Shown here: positions 1 to 8,392 of the stretch, in pieces
Position numbering within the stretch: the first letter of the stretch is position 1
Layout of the letters: the number at the start of each line of letters is the position of its first letter
Assembly: GCA_963707665.1 (NCBI GenBank)
Contig: CAVPQU010000005.1
Span: 124,001 to 188,000 of the forward strand
DNA from: DATJCV01 sp963707665
GTDB lineage: Bacteria; Pseudomonadota; Gammaproteobacteria; Burkholderiales; Burkholderiaceae_D
Direction of reading: 5' to 3'
Length of the DNA: 64,000 nt
Translations under genes and position numbers: made by a program
The notes under the pieces: generated by a model
What the model saw: only the letters and a program-made list of their open reading frames with translations
Databases searched by the model: none
What the model was told of the DNA's origin: nothing

Positions 1-197
1 TGCTGATTCCGAAGCCGGAGTTTCTGGAGCGATTCAATCGTCGCGAAATCCTGCCGTACGACGCCTACTATGCGCGTACCACCGCGCGCTTCGAGACCTC
101 GGCGCCGAAATATGCCTGGCTGAACGGCATCATCACCGTGGCCAATGGTGTGCGGCTGGAACAGGGGCCAAAGTACAAGGTCTTTGAAATTCTGTAA
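1..197 (+). CDS. DUF3237-family protein, C-terminal end
   Basis: Only the last 64 or so codons are in the window; the reading frame enters from the left edge and stops at TAA 195-197. The visible part carries APKYAWLNGIITVANG followed by a GxxYKVFEI-type ending, which is how DUF3237 proteins (small beta-barrel proteins of unknown activity, common in catabolic clusters) finish. It lies upstream of, and on the same strand as, the binding-protein gene at 600. Function is unknown; membership is judged from this C-terminal motif only. Confidence 0.6.
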   Translation, partial: LIPKPEFLERFNRREILPYDAYYARTTARFETSAPKYAWLNGIITVANGVRLEQGPKYKVFEIL

Positions 198-205
198 CTT
201 CCGAG

Positions 206-237
206 TGCCACTCCCGCTTGACTGGTGCGGAGTGGCA
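206..237 (+). terminator. Hairpin after the DUF3237 gene
   Basis: TGCCACTCC at 206-214 pairs perfectly with GGAGTGGCA at 229-237 just after the stop codon. No U-run follows directly, so it may stabilise the 3' end or terminate weakly. The rest of 198-599 holds no convincing gene and should contain the promoter for the gene at 600. Confidence 0.35.
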
Positions 238-599
238 TCGCCATAGGCGGGTTTTGCCGCGCGGCCGCGTGCACCGCCGATCGGCGTTTTGCAAGCCTTT
301 GCCATGCCTCAGAGTTTTTCCTGTAGCGCATATTCCTTTGAAAAAACGCGAGTATGTGCCGAATTTGTCCAGTTGGTGCCGGATATTACGGCATATCAAA
401 GGGAGTATATTCTGCGCGGAAAGTCTCGATCTGGTGGCAACCGGCGCCAAATGCGCGATCAGCATGCGATAACCGTGCGCCAAGCAGGCAGCCAATGTTT
501 AGTACCGGGCCACAATCAGGAATACGCAATCGTCCTGGCGCGGTACTCCGACCGCGATCGGAAATTTTTAAAACACATCAAATCAGGAGTCTTGCAACA

Positions 600-1844
600 A
601 TGTCCTTCGTTTCTTCGCGCCTCAAACAAATCAACACGCTGGCCTGCGCCGCCAGTGCGGCTGCGCTATTGGCGCTGCTGCCACTCGGCGCGGCCCATGC
701 CCAGGCCAGCGGGACGGCGGTCAAGATCGGCGTGCTGACGTATTTTGGCGGTGGCCAGATCGGTGGCAAGACGATCGTTGGTGCGGCGCAGATGGCGATC
801 GACGATTTCGGCGGCAAGGTGCTGGGCAAGGACATCAAGCTGCTCGCCGGCGACGACCAGCGCAAGCCGGACGTGGCCTTGACCATCGCCCGCGAATGGA
901 TCGCGCGTGAAAAGGTCGACGCGATTCTCAGCAACGCCATTTCCCCGATCACCTTGGGCCTGGTGGATCTGACCAAGACCAACAAGATTCCCTTGCTGAT
1001 CGCCGGGCCGGGCAGCGAAGACCTGACCGGAGTCTCGTGCTCGCCGTACAGCACCCAGTACGTCTGGGATTCCTATTCGTTGCCGCGCGCGATCATCAAC
1101 GGCTTTTCCGAACAAGGTGCCAAGACCTGGTACATCCTGACCACCGACAATGCTTTCGGCAAGTCGCTGGAATCGAACGTCCGCGAGTTCGTCGAGGCCG
1201 CTGGCGGCAAGGTGCTGGGCGTGTCGCGCCACCCGCTCTCGATGCAGGATTATTCGGCCTTGATCCTGACCGCGCAGGCGTCGAAGGCTGACGTCATCGC
1301 GATCGGAACCACCGGCGAGGACATGGTCAACATCATTAAGCAGTCGGGCGAGTTCGGCGTGATGAAGGGCGGCCAGAAGATCGCGTTGATGACTGCTGCC
1401 ATCAACGATATTCACACGCTCGGCTTGAAGGAAGCGCAAGGCTTGAAGCTGGTGTCGCCGTTCTACCACGACCGGGACGAGCAAACCCGCGCCTGGAGCA
1501 AGCGCTACATGGCGCGCATGGCGACCACGACGCCGCCGAGCCATCTGGAAGCCGGCGTCTACAGCGCGATTACCCAGTACTTGAAGTCGGTGCAGGCCGA
1601 AGGCAGTGCCGACGGTGAGCGCGTCATGGCAAAAATCAGGACCACGCCGATCACCGATTTCGAGCTGAAGAATGTCAAGCGGCGCGACGATGGCCAGATG
1701 ATGCGGCCGATGTATCTGGTGGAAGTGAAGGCGCCGGCCGAATCCAAGGCGGCCTGGGATTACTACAAGATCCAGCAAGTCGTGCCGGCGGAGCAGGCCT
1801 GGCGGCCGGCTGCGCAAAGCCGCTGCGCACTGCTCAAGCCGTAA
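600..1844 (+). CDS. Liv-type ABC transporter periplasmic substrate-binding protein (copy 1)
   Basis: A 414-residue type I periplasmic binding protein (LivK/Peripla_BP_6 family) that would capture a small organic solute and hand it to the membrane complex encoded at 7.6-11.0 kb. ATG 600 is chosen because AGGAG sits about 10 bases upstream and the first 35 residues form a clear signal peptide ending AAHAQA. The mature part begins VKIGVLTYFGGGQIGGKT and shows the family's DDQRKPDVALTIAREW and GPGSEDLTG segments. It is a close paralogue of the protein at 14323-15563; the pair brackets the transporter genes. Substrate is unknown; aromatic or other carboxylic acids are usual for such catabolic Liv-like systems (inference). 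Confidence 0.88.
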   Translation: MSFVSSRLKQINTLACAASAAALLALLPLGAAHAQASGTAVKIGVLTYFGGGQIGGKTIVGAAQMAIDDFGGKVLGKDIKLLAGDDQRKPDVALTIAREWIAREKVDAILSNAISPITLGLVDLTKTNKIPLLIAGPGSEDLTGVSCSPYSTQYVWDSYSLPRAIINGFSEQGAKTWYILTTDNAFGKSLESNVREFVEAAGGKVLGVSRHPLSMQDYSALILTAQASKADVIAIGTTGEDMVNIIKQSGEFGVMKGGQKIALMTAAINDIHTLGLKEAQGLKLVSPFYHDRDEQTRAWSKRYMARMATTTPPSHLEAGVYSAITQYLKSVQAEGSADGERVMAKIRTTPITDFELKNVKRRDDGQMMRPMYLVEVKAPAESKAAWDYYKIQQVVPAEQAWRPAAQSRCALLKP

Positions 1845-1886
1845 GCGTTTGGACTATTTCAAATCGAGAAATCCTCGGAGAAATAC

Positions 1887-2604
1887 ATGACCTTCAAACG
1901 TGTCTACGTGGTGAACAGAAATCCTTCGCTGTCACATGGCGAATTCGCGCCGCGCTGGAAACAGCACGCGGAACTGTCGATGCAGTTTCCGGAGCTGCCG
2001 GCACAGCATTCCCGGCTTGCTTACTGCTGCACGCTGGAGCAGGAATCGGGCATTCCTGGCGCCAGCCGGCAGCGGGATGGCGTCGGCATGTTATGGGTGC
2101 GCAGCCCTGAAATGCTGAAGGTGCAACCGCGTGATCCGCGCATGCGTCCGACCATGCGTGCGGATGAGCTGCTGGTATTCACCGGCTAATATTCTGGAAT
2201 CCCTGGTGACCGTCAAGGAAGAGCTCAAGAAGGATGGCCGTGGCGCACGATTTTGCCTGATCAGCTTTTTGCAGCGGCAACCGGAGTTGAGCGTGGAAGC
2301 GTTCAGGGAGGCGTGGCAGCGGCAGGCCAATGCCTTTCTGGACAGCGCAGGGGCTTCGCCGCAACTGCATCGCTACGTGTTGGGTAGCGCCTTGGGCAAG
2401 CCGACGTTTCCGTGCGACGGCATATCGGAGATGTGGTTCCATACGGCCGCGGACGCGGTGGCATTTTGCGGCACGCCGCAGTACCTGGAGCAGGTGATTG
2501 GCGCACAGGAGCGGTTCGCACTGGCGCAGCCATTGACCTTGCTGATGGAAGTCGGGCACGCGTGGTCGGCCCCTGACGATCCGTATCCTCAGCCTCATCC
2601 GTGA
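1887..2604 (+). CDS. Two-domain EthD-like dimeric alpha/beta-barrel protein, frameshifted
   Basis: Two adjoining frames make one protein of about 238 residues. The first (1887-2189) begins MTFKRVYVVNRNPSLSHGEF and contains WKQHAELSMQFPEL; the second (about 2190-2604) contains LSVEAFREAWQRQANAFLDS. Both show the FxxxWxxHA pattern of EthD-like ferredoxin folds. The combined length equals the intact relative at 2787-3503. One extra base near 2186-2192 explains the break (FTG then ILESLVTV). Alternatively a GTG at 2206 could start a separate protein, but it has no ribosome-binding site. EthD-like proteins assist catabolic oxidations or act as small isomerases or cyclases; the role here is unknown. 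Confidence 0.55.
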
Positions 2605-2727
2605 GCGCGCTGCCGGTGTGAAACCAAGTGTCTTCGCATTGGCAGCGCGGCGCATCAGAAAGCGCAGGTAGAACTGTTTCTGCTGACGTGCTTTTCCAAT
2701 TTTGTGTTAAGGGAATATGGCCGAACT

Positions 2728-2752
2728 GCTACGCCATGCCGTACGGCGTAGC
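2728..2752. terminator. Hairpin between convergent EthD-like genes
   Basis: GCTACGCC (2728-2735) pairs with GGCGTAGC (2745-2752) around a 9-base loop, in the gap between two convergent genes. U-runs are lacking, so it is at best a weak bidirectional terminator. A second small hairpin, GAATAGCGC with its imperfect complement, follows at about 2767-2788. Confidence 0.35.
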
Positions 2753-2786
2753 GGCTTCACCTGGAAGAATAGCGCAAGCGCACTAT

Positions 2787-3503
2787 TCAGGCTTTCTGGT
2801 AAATCACTTCTTCGTGCGCAAACAGGGTGATTGCGCTTTTGGTAAAGCGTGCGACGTCCTGACGAATTTCGTTCTGCCCTTCCACTGAGTTGTAGAACTC
2901 GGTTTCCATCTTTTCGACCGATGGGAAATGCAGCTCTGCAATCCCGCTCACCGTCGGTGCGTCCGGCAGCAAGGTGTCCTCCACCCAGTTCTGAACATAC
3001 TTGTTGACGCCGACGTGGATGCGGGGCACCAGTTTGGCGTGTTCGGTCCAGTATTGTCTTCCTTCATCTGAAGACAGATGGTCGAGCCAGCAACCGAGGG
3101 CCATGAACTTGATATTCGTCGCGACCTCGGCCGGCGGCGCGTAACGCACATTTTCAGAGGTAAAGAATATATCCAGACGCGCGCAACGCGCTTGAATGCG
3201 TTTTGCCTGGGTAAGGAAAAAAGCACGTAGTTCCGAGTTGGCAGCATCTGCCGATTGGTCCGCCGCCTCAGCATTCAGCCACAGCTCAATACCCAAGTCG
3301 TAGGCTGGTCTGTGCGCAGGACTGGTCGCAATAAATGGCGAGATCTTGAAATCAGGCACGATGTCGCAGATATTCAAGACATAGCGTTGCAGCGGCAAAC
3401 CTGCTTGCTGGAGCTGATCGAGATAGGTGGTGGAAAACCACGCGCTCAGTTGCGCCACGGGCTCAGAGGCTGCTGCCTTGACAAAAAGAAAGACCTTCAT
3501 CAC
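2787..3503 (-). CDS. Two-domain EthD-like protein
   Basis: A 238-residue cytosolic protein beginning MMKVFLFVKAAASEPVAQLSAWFSTTYLDQL, a pattern seen in EthD-like dimeric alpha/beta-barrel proteins (an N-terminal beta strand, then a helix carrying a W). A second similar half starts around residue 115 (FFTSENVRYAPPAEVATNIKFMALGCWLDHL). An AAGGAAACC site precedes the start. It lies downstream of the two dehydrogenase genes on the same strand, separated by a strong inverted repeat. The enzymatic role is not evident; the family acts with catabolic oxidoreductases. Confidence 0.5.
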   Translation of the reverse strand: MMKVFLFVKAAASEPVAQLSAWFSTTYLDQLQQAGLPLQRYVLNICDIVPDFKISPFIATSPAHRPAYDLGIELWLNAEAADQSADAANSELRAFFLTQAKRIQARCARLDIFFTSENVRYAPPAEVATNIKFMALGCWLDHLSSDEGRQYWTEHAKLVPRIHVGVNKYVQNWVEDTLLPDAPTVSGIAELHFPSVEKMETEFYNSVEGQNEIRQDVARFTKSAITLFAHEEVIYQKA

Positions 3504-3541
3504 ACAATGGTTTCCTTGCGAGTTTAAGCCTGATTCGCCCC

Positions 3542-3582
3542 AGCGCCGCCTTGCTATAGATGGCGTGTAGCAAGGCGGCGCT
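3542..3582. terminator. 14-bp perfect inverted repeat, probable terminator
   Basis: AGCGCCGCCTTGCT (3542-3555) and its exact complement (3569-3582) flank a 13-base loop in the gap between two minus-strand genes. The T-rich side (CTTGTTTCAATTTTT) is on the plus-strand 3' side, so as an intrinsic terminator it is better oriented for plus-strand RNA; on the minus strand it would act as a 3'-stabilising or attenuating hairpin. Confidence 0.5.
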
Positions 3583-3619
3583 CTTGTTTCAATTTTTCAG
3601 GTCGCTTGCCTGACAGCGT

Positions 3620-4396
3620 TTACTGATAGGCAAAGGTGATGCCGCCATCCACAGACAAGGTGGCGCCAGAGATGAAGGCGCTTTCGTCGCTGGCCAGGAA
3701 GTACACTGCGTTCGAGACGTCCTCCGGCTGGCCGATGCGGCCAAGCGGCGTGCGCTCGGAGCGGTTTTTAACTTTTTCAGGAGTCAGTACCTGCTCGGTC
3801 ATCGGCGTCCAGGTGGGTCCCGGTGCCACCGCATTGACGCGGATCTTGCGAGGGCCGAGTTCGACCGACGCTGCGCGGGTCAGACCCAGCACGCCAGACT
3901 TAATGCCGCAATAGATCAGACCGCGGTTCAAGCCGAGGAAGGACGCACCCGAGGCGATGTTGATGATGGAACCGCCGGCCTCGCCCATCGCCATCGCTGC
4001 AGCCTGGGTGCCCCAGGTAACGCTGGCGAAACCGGCGCTCATCATTTTTTGATAGGTGTCGTCGCTCAGGTCAACAATGCTTTCGTAGTGCACCCAGGCA
4101 GCGTTGTTGACCATTACATCAAAGCGGCCGAATTGCTGTTTCAGTGTATTGACGCAATGATGCATATTGTCGCGCTGTCCGGCGTCCATCGTGAACTCGA
4201 CTGCTTGACCGCCGGCCGCTTGAATGTCCTGTACCACGGCGCGATTGAGTTCACCGTTCAAATCGTTGACGCCAACCACGAATCCCTCTTGGGCCAGGCG
4301 CTTGGCGATGGCTTTACCGATCCCGACCGCCGCGCCGGTGACCAGCGCAACGCGGCCGGCGCAGGTCGTCTTTCCAGCTACGCTTGAATTCGTCAT
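3620..4396 (-). CDS. Short-chain dehydrogenase/reductase (SDR)
   Basis: A 258-residue classical SDR. The cofactor motif TGAAVGIGKA lies near residue 20, NNAA near 100, and the catalytic YCGIK (YxxxK) near 165, followed by the usual PGPTWTPM and a C-terminal SVDGGITFAYQ. It would oxidise or reduce an alcohol/ketone with NAD(P). Its ATG overlaps the stop of the upstream SDR gene (ATGA at 4393-4396), so the two are translationally coupled and probably act in the same pathway. The substrate cannot be read from sequence. Confidence 0.85.
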   Translation of the reverse strand: MTNSSVAGKTTCAGRVALVTGAAVGIGKAIAKRLAQEGFVVGVNDLNGELNRAVVQDIQAAGGQAVEFTMDAGQRDNMHHCVNTLKQQFGRFDVMVNNAAWVHYESIVDLSDDTYQKMMSAGFASVTWGTQAAAMAMGEAGGSIINIASGASFLGLNRGLIYCGIKSGVLGLTRAASVELGPRKIRVNAVAPGPTWTPMTEQVLTPEKVKNRSERTPLGRIGQPEDVSNAVYFLASDESAFISGATLSVDGGITFAYQ

Positions 4397-5152
4397 TGTT
4401 CGATCATCTTTCTGGGGCGGCCGGCAATATGACCGCCGTCAACCACAAACTCGGAGCCGGTGCAGTAGGTAGCTTTCATCAGAGGCCAGATACAGCACCA
4501 GATAGGCGGCTTCCGCCACCGTGCCGACTCGTTCCAGGGGAATGCCGGCGGTGATCTCCTTGGCGCGGTCCGGGCCAACCCCGGTGCGCACCATGTCGGT
4601 ATCGATCAGACCGGGGTGCACCGAATTGACACGGATGTTGTAGTCGGCCAGTTCCAGCGCAGCGGTCTTGGTCATGCCGCGCACCGCCCATTTGGAGGAT
4701 GTGTAGGAAATTGCACCGGCGCTACCGATCATGCCGGCAACGGAAGAAATGTTGACAATGGAACCGCCGTTCTTCTTCATGAACGGAATCACTGCGCGCA
4801 TGCCGAGGAATACGCTCAGCTGGTTGATCTTGAAGATATGGGTGAAATCTTCGACCGAGGTATTGACGATATTGGAGCGGTTATAAATCCCGGCGTTGTT
4901 GACAAGGATGTCCAGTTTGCCGAAACGGTCGATGGTCGCTTTGACCACTTCTTCCCATGCCTTTTCATCGCTGACGTCGAGCGGCAGATAGATCGCATTG
5001 GGAATGCTGTCGGCCAGTTTGCGGCCTTCGTCGTGATGGATGTCGGTAATGACAACGCTGGCGCCTTCGTCTGCAAATATTTTTGCTTCCAAGGCACCCT
5101 GGCCACGCGCTGCCCCGGTAATCAAGGCTACTTTTCCTGCTAAACGATTCAT
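4393..5152 (-). CDS. Short-chain dehydrogenase/reductase, one-base frameshift near the C-terminus
   Basis: A classical SDR of about 252 residues starting MNRLAGKVALITGAARGQG behind a strong TAAGGAGG site. NNAG and the catalytic YTSSK are present. After LYLASDES the frame is lost at about 4474; skipping one base restores TYCTGSEFVVDGG, the standard SDR C-terminus, and brings the stop into an ATGA overlap with the next SDR gene. That restored coupling argues for a sequencing error. As read, the protein would end in a wrong tail (YLLHRLRVCG) lacking the last strand. It diverges from the lactonase gene at 5512, so the gap between them likely holds a shared control region. Confidence 0.8.
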
Positions 5153-5395
5153 TGGGTACGCCTCCTTATAGGTGCAGGAACAATGCAACAGTGCTCGGTG
5201 CAGCGTCAAATTTTTTTCGCTTTATTCACGCATGTGATTTGGCCTTGCAAAAATTTTTGAGCATCTGGATCAGGCAGCGCATGGTGTTCAATCAGGCAAG
5301 AACGGACTGAAAAAACTCGTATCCAGGCCATGCCAAATATCACAGGCATGAAAAAGTGCCTGTCTTGGGTGCTAAGCATGAACTTACTGTCGCGC

Positions 5396-5413
5396 GCGAT
5401 TAAGATAAATCGC
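5396..5413. promoter_or_regulatory. Candidate operator in the divergent SDR/SMP-30 gap
   Basis: GCGATT-AAGATA-AATCGC is a perfect 6-6-6 inverted repeat in the 359-bp gap between divergent genes (5153-5511). A second looser repeat (GGCA...TGCC) lies near 5344-5361. Such symmetry suits a dimeric regulator. No regulator gene is in the cluster, so the binding protein is unknown. Nothing else stands out in this gap. Confidence 0.35.
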
Positions 5414-5511
5414 ATTGTTAATCAGTGGTTTGTGTGCGCTGACGAACTTGTTTTGGATGGCGCGACTGAATGCATATGGCGTCACGATATAACTGAATTT
5501 GGGAGGCGGTG

Positions 5512-6411
5512 ATGAGCGTGGAAATTCAACGAATTGACTCGGGGCGCGACATGGTCGGCGAAGGAGCGCTGTGGGACAGCAAGCGTAAGTGCTTGTACTG
5601 GGTCGATGCCATGCGCAATCTGATCCGTCGCTATGTCCCCGCTACCGGGAAGATCACGGACTGGAAAATGCCCGAGCATGTGGGCAGCCTGGCCTTGCAT
5701 GACGAGGACAACAAATTGATCGCCGCGCTGCGCGATGGCTTTTACGAAGTGTCCTTGATCACCGGCGAGGCCAGCGCGATTGCCCGGCCCAACGACATTC
5801 CGGAGGGGGCGCGCTTGAACGATGGCAAGACCGACCGTCAAGGTCGCTTCCTGAGCGGCGTAATTTTGTCGAATCCATGGCTGCGCGAAGAAGGCAAGAA
5901 ATGCGAAGGCAAACTTTATCGCCTGAATCCGGATCGCAATTTCGAGGTGCTGGAGGACGACATCCGCCTTTCCAATGGCACGTGCTTCAGCCCCTCGGGA
6001 GATCGCTTGTATTTCACCGATTCGCCGGATCTCGAAATACGGGTCTATGACTATGACGGTGCGACCGGCAAGCTCAGCAATCGCCGTCGTTTTGCGGACG
6101 TCAAGCCGCTTGGCTCCTTGGCCGATGGCGCAACCGTGGATGCCGATGGCTGTCTCTGGGTCACCCTGCCGCAGGTCTCTTCGATTGCCCAGTTTTCCCC
6201 AGACGGCACGCTGCTGCGCACGGTCAAAACGCCTTGCAAGATGCCGGTTTGCGTATCTTTTGGTGGTGACAACCTGGACCAGCTGTATGTCACTTCCTTG
6301 AGCGATTCCGGCAATGGCCGTCTGATCTCAAATGACCCGGCATGTGGTGGCCTGTACAAGATCACCGGCCTGGGTGTGCGAGGTCTGGCGGAAACGCCTT
6401 TCGCCGGTTAA
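5512..6411 (+). CDS. SMP-30/gluconolactonase-family lactonase
   Basis: A 299-residue six-bladed beta-propeller of the SMP-30/regucalcin/gluconolactonase family, which hydrolyses lactones with a divalent metal ion. The N-terminal GEGALWD supplies the metal-binding glutamate, ARLNDGKTD the middle ligand and DGATVDADG a later aspartate. ATG 5512 is preferred over the GTG just before it because GGGAGG at 5501-5506 is well spaced. It diverges from the SDR pair; a dehydrogenase producing a lactone and this hydrolase would be consecutive steps (inference). Confidence 0.85.
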   Translation: MSVEIQRIDSGRDMVGEGALWDSKRKCLYWVDAMRNLIRRYVPATGKITDWKMPEHVGSLALHDEDNKLIAALRDGFYEVSLITGEASAIARPNDIPEGARLNDGKTDRQGRFLSGVILSNPWLREEGKKCEGKLYRLNPDRNFEVLEDDIRLSNGTCFSPSGDRLYFTDSPDLEIRVYDYDGATGKLSNRRRFADVKPLGSLADGATVDADGCLWVTLPQVSSIAQFSPDGTLLRTVKTPCKMPVCVSFGGDNLDQLYVTSLSDSGNGRLISNDPACGGLYKITGLGVRGLAETPFAG

Positions 6412-6465
6412 ACCGGCACTGGTTCAAGTTCTTCGTCAATTTGGCACGGAACTGCGATGTTTGCC

Positions 6466-6499
6466 GGTGCCACCACTTAAGTGGCTTGGTGGTGCCTTT
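6466..6499 (+). terminator. Intrinsic terminator-like hairpin after the lactonase
   Basis: GGTGCCACC (6466-6474) pairs with GGTGGTGCC (6488-6496), including two G-U pairs, and is followed by TTTCT. The loop itself contains the palindrome CCACTTAAGTGG. It lies 55 bases past the lactonase stop, so the next SDR gene is probably transcribed separately. Confidence 0.5.
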
Positions 6500-6674
6500 C
6501 TAAAGAGTGGCAAATACATCGATGCGTTAACGGCAAATATCACATTGACGATGATTGCCGGTCGACGCTGCAAATCTCGAGGATGTGGCAAGCTGGAATC
6601 GGCTGCGTCGTGCGACAGCGGCAAGAGGCGATCGATCGCCCAATAGTTATGACAATGGTAATGGGAGGGGTTAT

Positions 6675-7484
6675 ATGGCAGGGTTAGGTAAGCAGGCAGC
6701 ACAAACTGCTACGCCTGAGCGACCGCTGGCCGGCAAGACAGCGCTGGTGACAGGAGGAGGGCGCGGCATCGGGCGCGCAATCTGCGAACGACTTGCGTCT
6801 CAAGGTGCATTGGTCGCGGTGCATTACCGCTCCGACAAAAAATCCGCTGACGAAGTCGTAGCCTCGATCTCCGCGGCAGGCGGACACGCGTTTGCGCTGA
6901 ACGCCGAAATGGCTTCGGTTGCCAGTATCGATGAGATGCTGGGGCGCCTGGATCAGGAGCTGATCGCACGCACCGGAAGCGCGAGCTTTGACATCCTCGT
7001 CAACAATGCCGGGGTGGCGCCACCGGGAACAATCGAGCAAACGACCGAGACCATGTTTGACGAAGTCATTGCCGTCAATTTGAAGGGGCCATTTTTCCTG
7101 ACCCAGAGAGCAATCTCACGCCTGAAGGACGGCGGTCGCGTGATCAACATTTCTTCGACTGCCAGCATTCGCGGCAGGCCTGCGCTGGCCATCTACGGTC
7201 CCAGCAAAGCCGCCGTCAATCTGTTTACGCTGGCGATGGCCAACCATCTTGGTTCGCGCGGCATTACTGTCAATGCGATTGCGCCAGGCGTGGTCGATAC
7301 CGATATCAACGCCGGCTATCTGGCCGACAATCCCAACCTATACGCCGACATTTCCAAACGCCTTGCATTGGGGCGTGTCGGCCAGCCGAGAGATCTGGCA
7401 TCGATTGTCGGCTTTATCTCCTCGGACGACGCCTCCTGGATTACCGGTCAGGTCATTTTTGTCGACGGGGGTACTCTATTTTGA
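6675..7484 (+). CDS. Short-chain dehydrogenase/reductase (SDR)
   Basis: A 269-residue classical SDR with TGGGRGIGRA near residue 30, NNAG near 115, the serine in NISSTAS and the catalytic YGPSK, ending VDGGTLF. ATG 6675 follows a GGGAGGGG site; upstream in-frame codons have no family similarity. The sequence resembles the 3-oxoacyl-ACP reductase-like (FabG-like) branch, but here it stands before an importer operon and likely serves catabolism. Substrate unknown. Confidence 0.85.
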   Translation: MAGLGKQAAQTATPERPLAGKTALVTGGGRGIGRAICERLASQGALVAVHYRSDKKSADEVVASISAAGGHAFALNAEMASVASIDEMLGRLDQELIARTGSASFDILVNNAGVAPPGTIEQTTETMFDEVIAVNLKGPFFLTQRAISRLKDGGRVINISSTASIRGRPALAIYGPSKAAVNLFTLAMANHLGSRGITVNAIAPGVVDTDINAGYLADNPNLYADISKRLALGRVGQPRDLASIVGFISSDDASWITGQVIFVDGGTLF

Positions 7485-7636
7485 TGCATGGTTGTGGCAA
7501 TTCGACCAGACGTCCGAGCGACGTTACGCATCGGAATGCATCGTAGACAAAAAACCAAAGCACGATGTATCAGCCGGATTCATGTTCTTGTGATTCGGGC
7601 CTTGAATAATCAAATTGGCAATAAAGGGGGACTCTT

Positions 7637-8392
7637 TTGTCTGACGTTATATTGGAAACATCAGGGTTGAAGCGTTCGTTCGGCGGCTTTTTTGCCGTCG
7701 ACGGCGTCAATCTTAAAGTTCGCGAAGGCACCATCCACGCGTTGATCGGCCCGAACGGCGCCGGGAAAACGACTTGCTTCAATCTGCTCAGTAAATTTTT
7801 GCAACCCAGCAGCGGCACCATCCGCCTGATGGGCAAAGACATTACCGGATTGCAGCCGCCATTAGTGGCGCGCCTGGGGATGGTGCGCAGCTTCCAGATT
7901 TCCGCCACCTTCCTGACCATGACTGCGTTGGAAAACGTGCGCCTCGCTTTGCAGCGACGCCGTGGCGAAAGCTACGATTTCTGGGCCGGCAGGAAAGCAT
8001 TGTTGGAGTACGAAGGCCTCGCGCGCCAATTATTGGCCGACGTCGGCCTCGACGGTGCCGAAGATGTGCCGGCCAATCTGCTGTCGTACGGTCACAAACG
8101 GGCCCTGGAAATTGCCACGACCTTGGCCTTGGAGCCGCGTGTCGTGTTGCTGGATGAGCCGACCGCCGGCATGACGCATGCCGACGTGGACCGCATCGTC
8201 GCACTGATCAAGCGCATCCGGAAAAATCGCACCATCGTGGTGGTTGAACACAATCTTTCCGTCGTGGAGGGCTTGTGTGACGCCGTGACCGTACTGACTC
8301 GAGGCAAGATCCTGACTGAAGGGCCGTACGCCGAAGTTTCGAAAAACCCGGCCGTCATCGCGGCTTATTTGGGGACCGTCGATGAGCAATAA
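7637..8392 (+). CDS. livG: ABC transporter ATPase, LivG type
   Basis: A 251-residue cytoplasmic ATPase of the branched-chain-amino-acid-type (HAAT) importer family. Walker A GPNGAGKTT, signature LSYGHKRALEIA and Walker B VVLLDEPTAGM are intact, and the LivG-specific MVRSFQIS segment is present. The start is a TTG at 7637 behind AAAGGGGG; no better ATG exists. Its last 11 bases overlap the start of the partner ATPase gene. With livF, livH and livM it forms one operon; binding proteins would be those at 600 and 14323. The amino-acid name is by family; the real substrate may be a catabolic carboxylate. Confidence 0.9.
   Translation: MSDVILETSGLKRSFGGFFAVDGVNLKVREGTIHALIGPNGAGKTTCFNLLSKFLQPSSGTIRLMGKDITGLQPPLVARLGMVRSFQISATFLTMTALENVRLALQRRRGESYDFWAGRKALLEYEGLARQLLADVGLDGAEDVPANLLSYGHKRALEIATTLALEPRVVLLDEPTAGMTHADVDRIVALIKRIRKNRTIVVVEHNLSVVEGLCDAVTVLTRGKILTEGPYAEVSKNPAVIAAYLGTVDEQ

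Noticed and set aside
666..1817. Long minus-strand frame opposite the first binding-protein gene
   Set aside because: It is a GC-rich shadow of the real gene, with arginine/histidine-rich content and no family motifs. The same holds for 14370-15548, 18896-20050 and 50314-52098.
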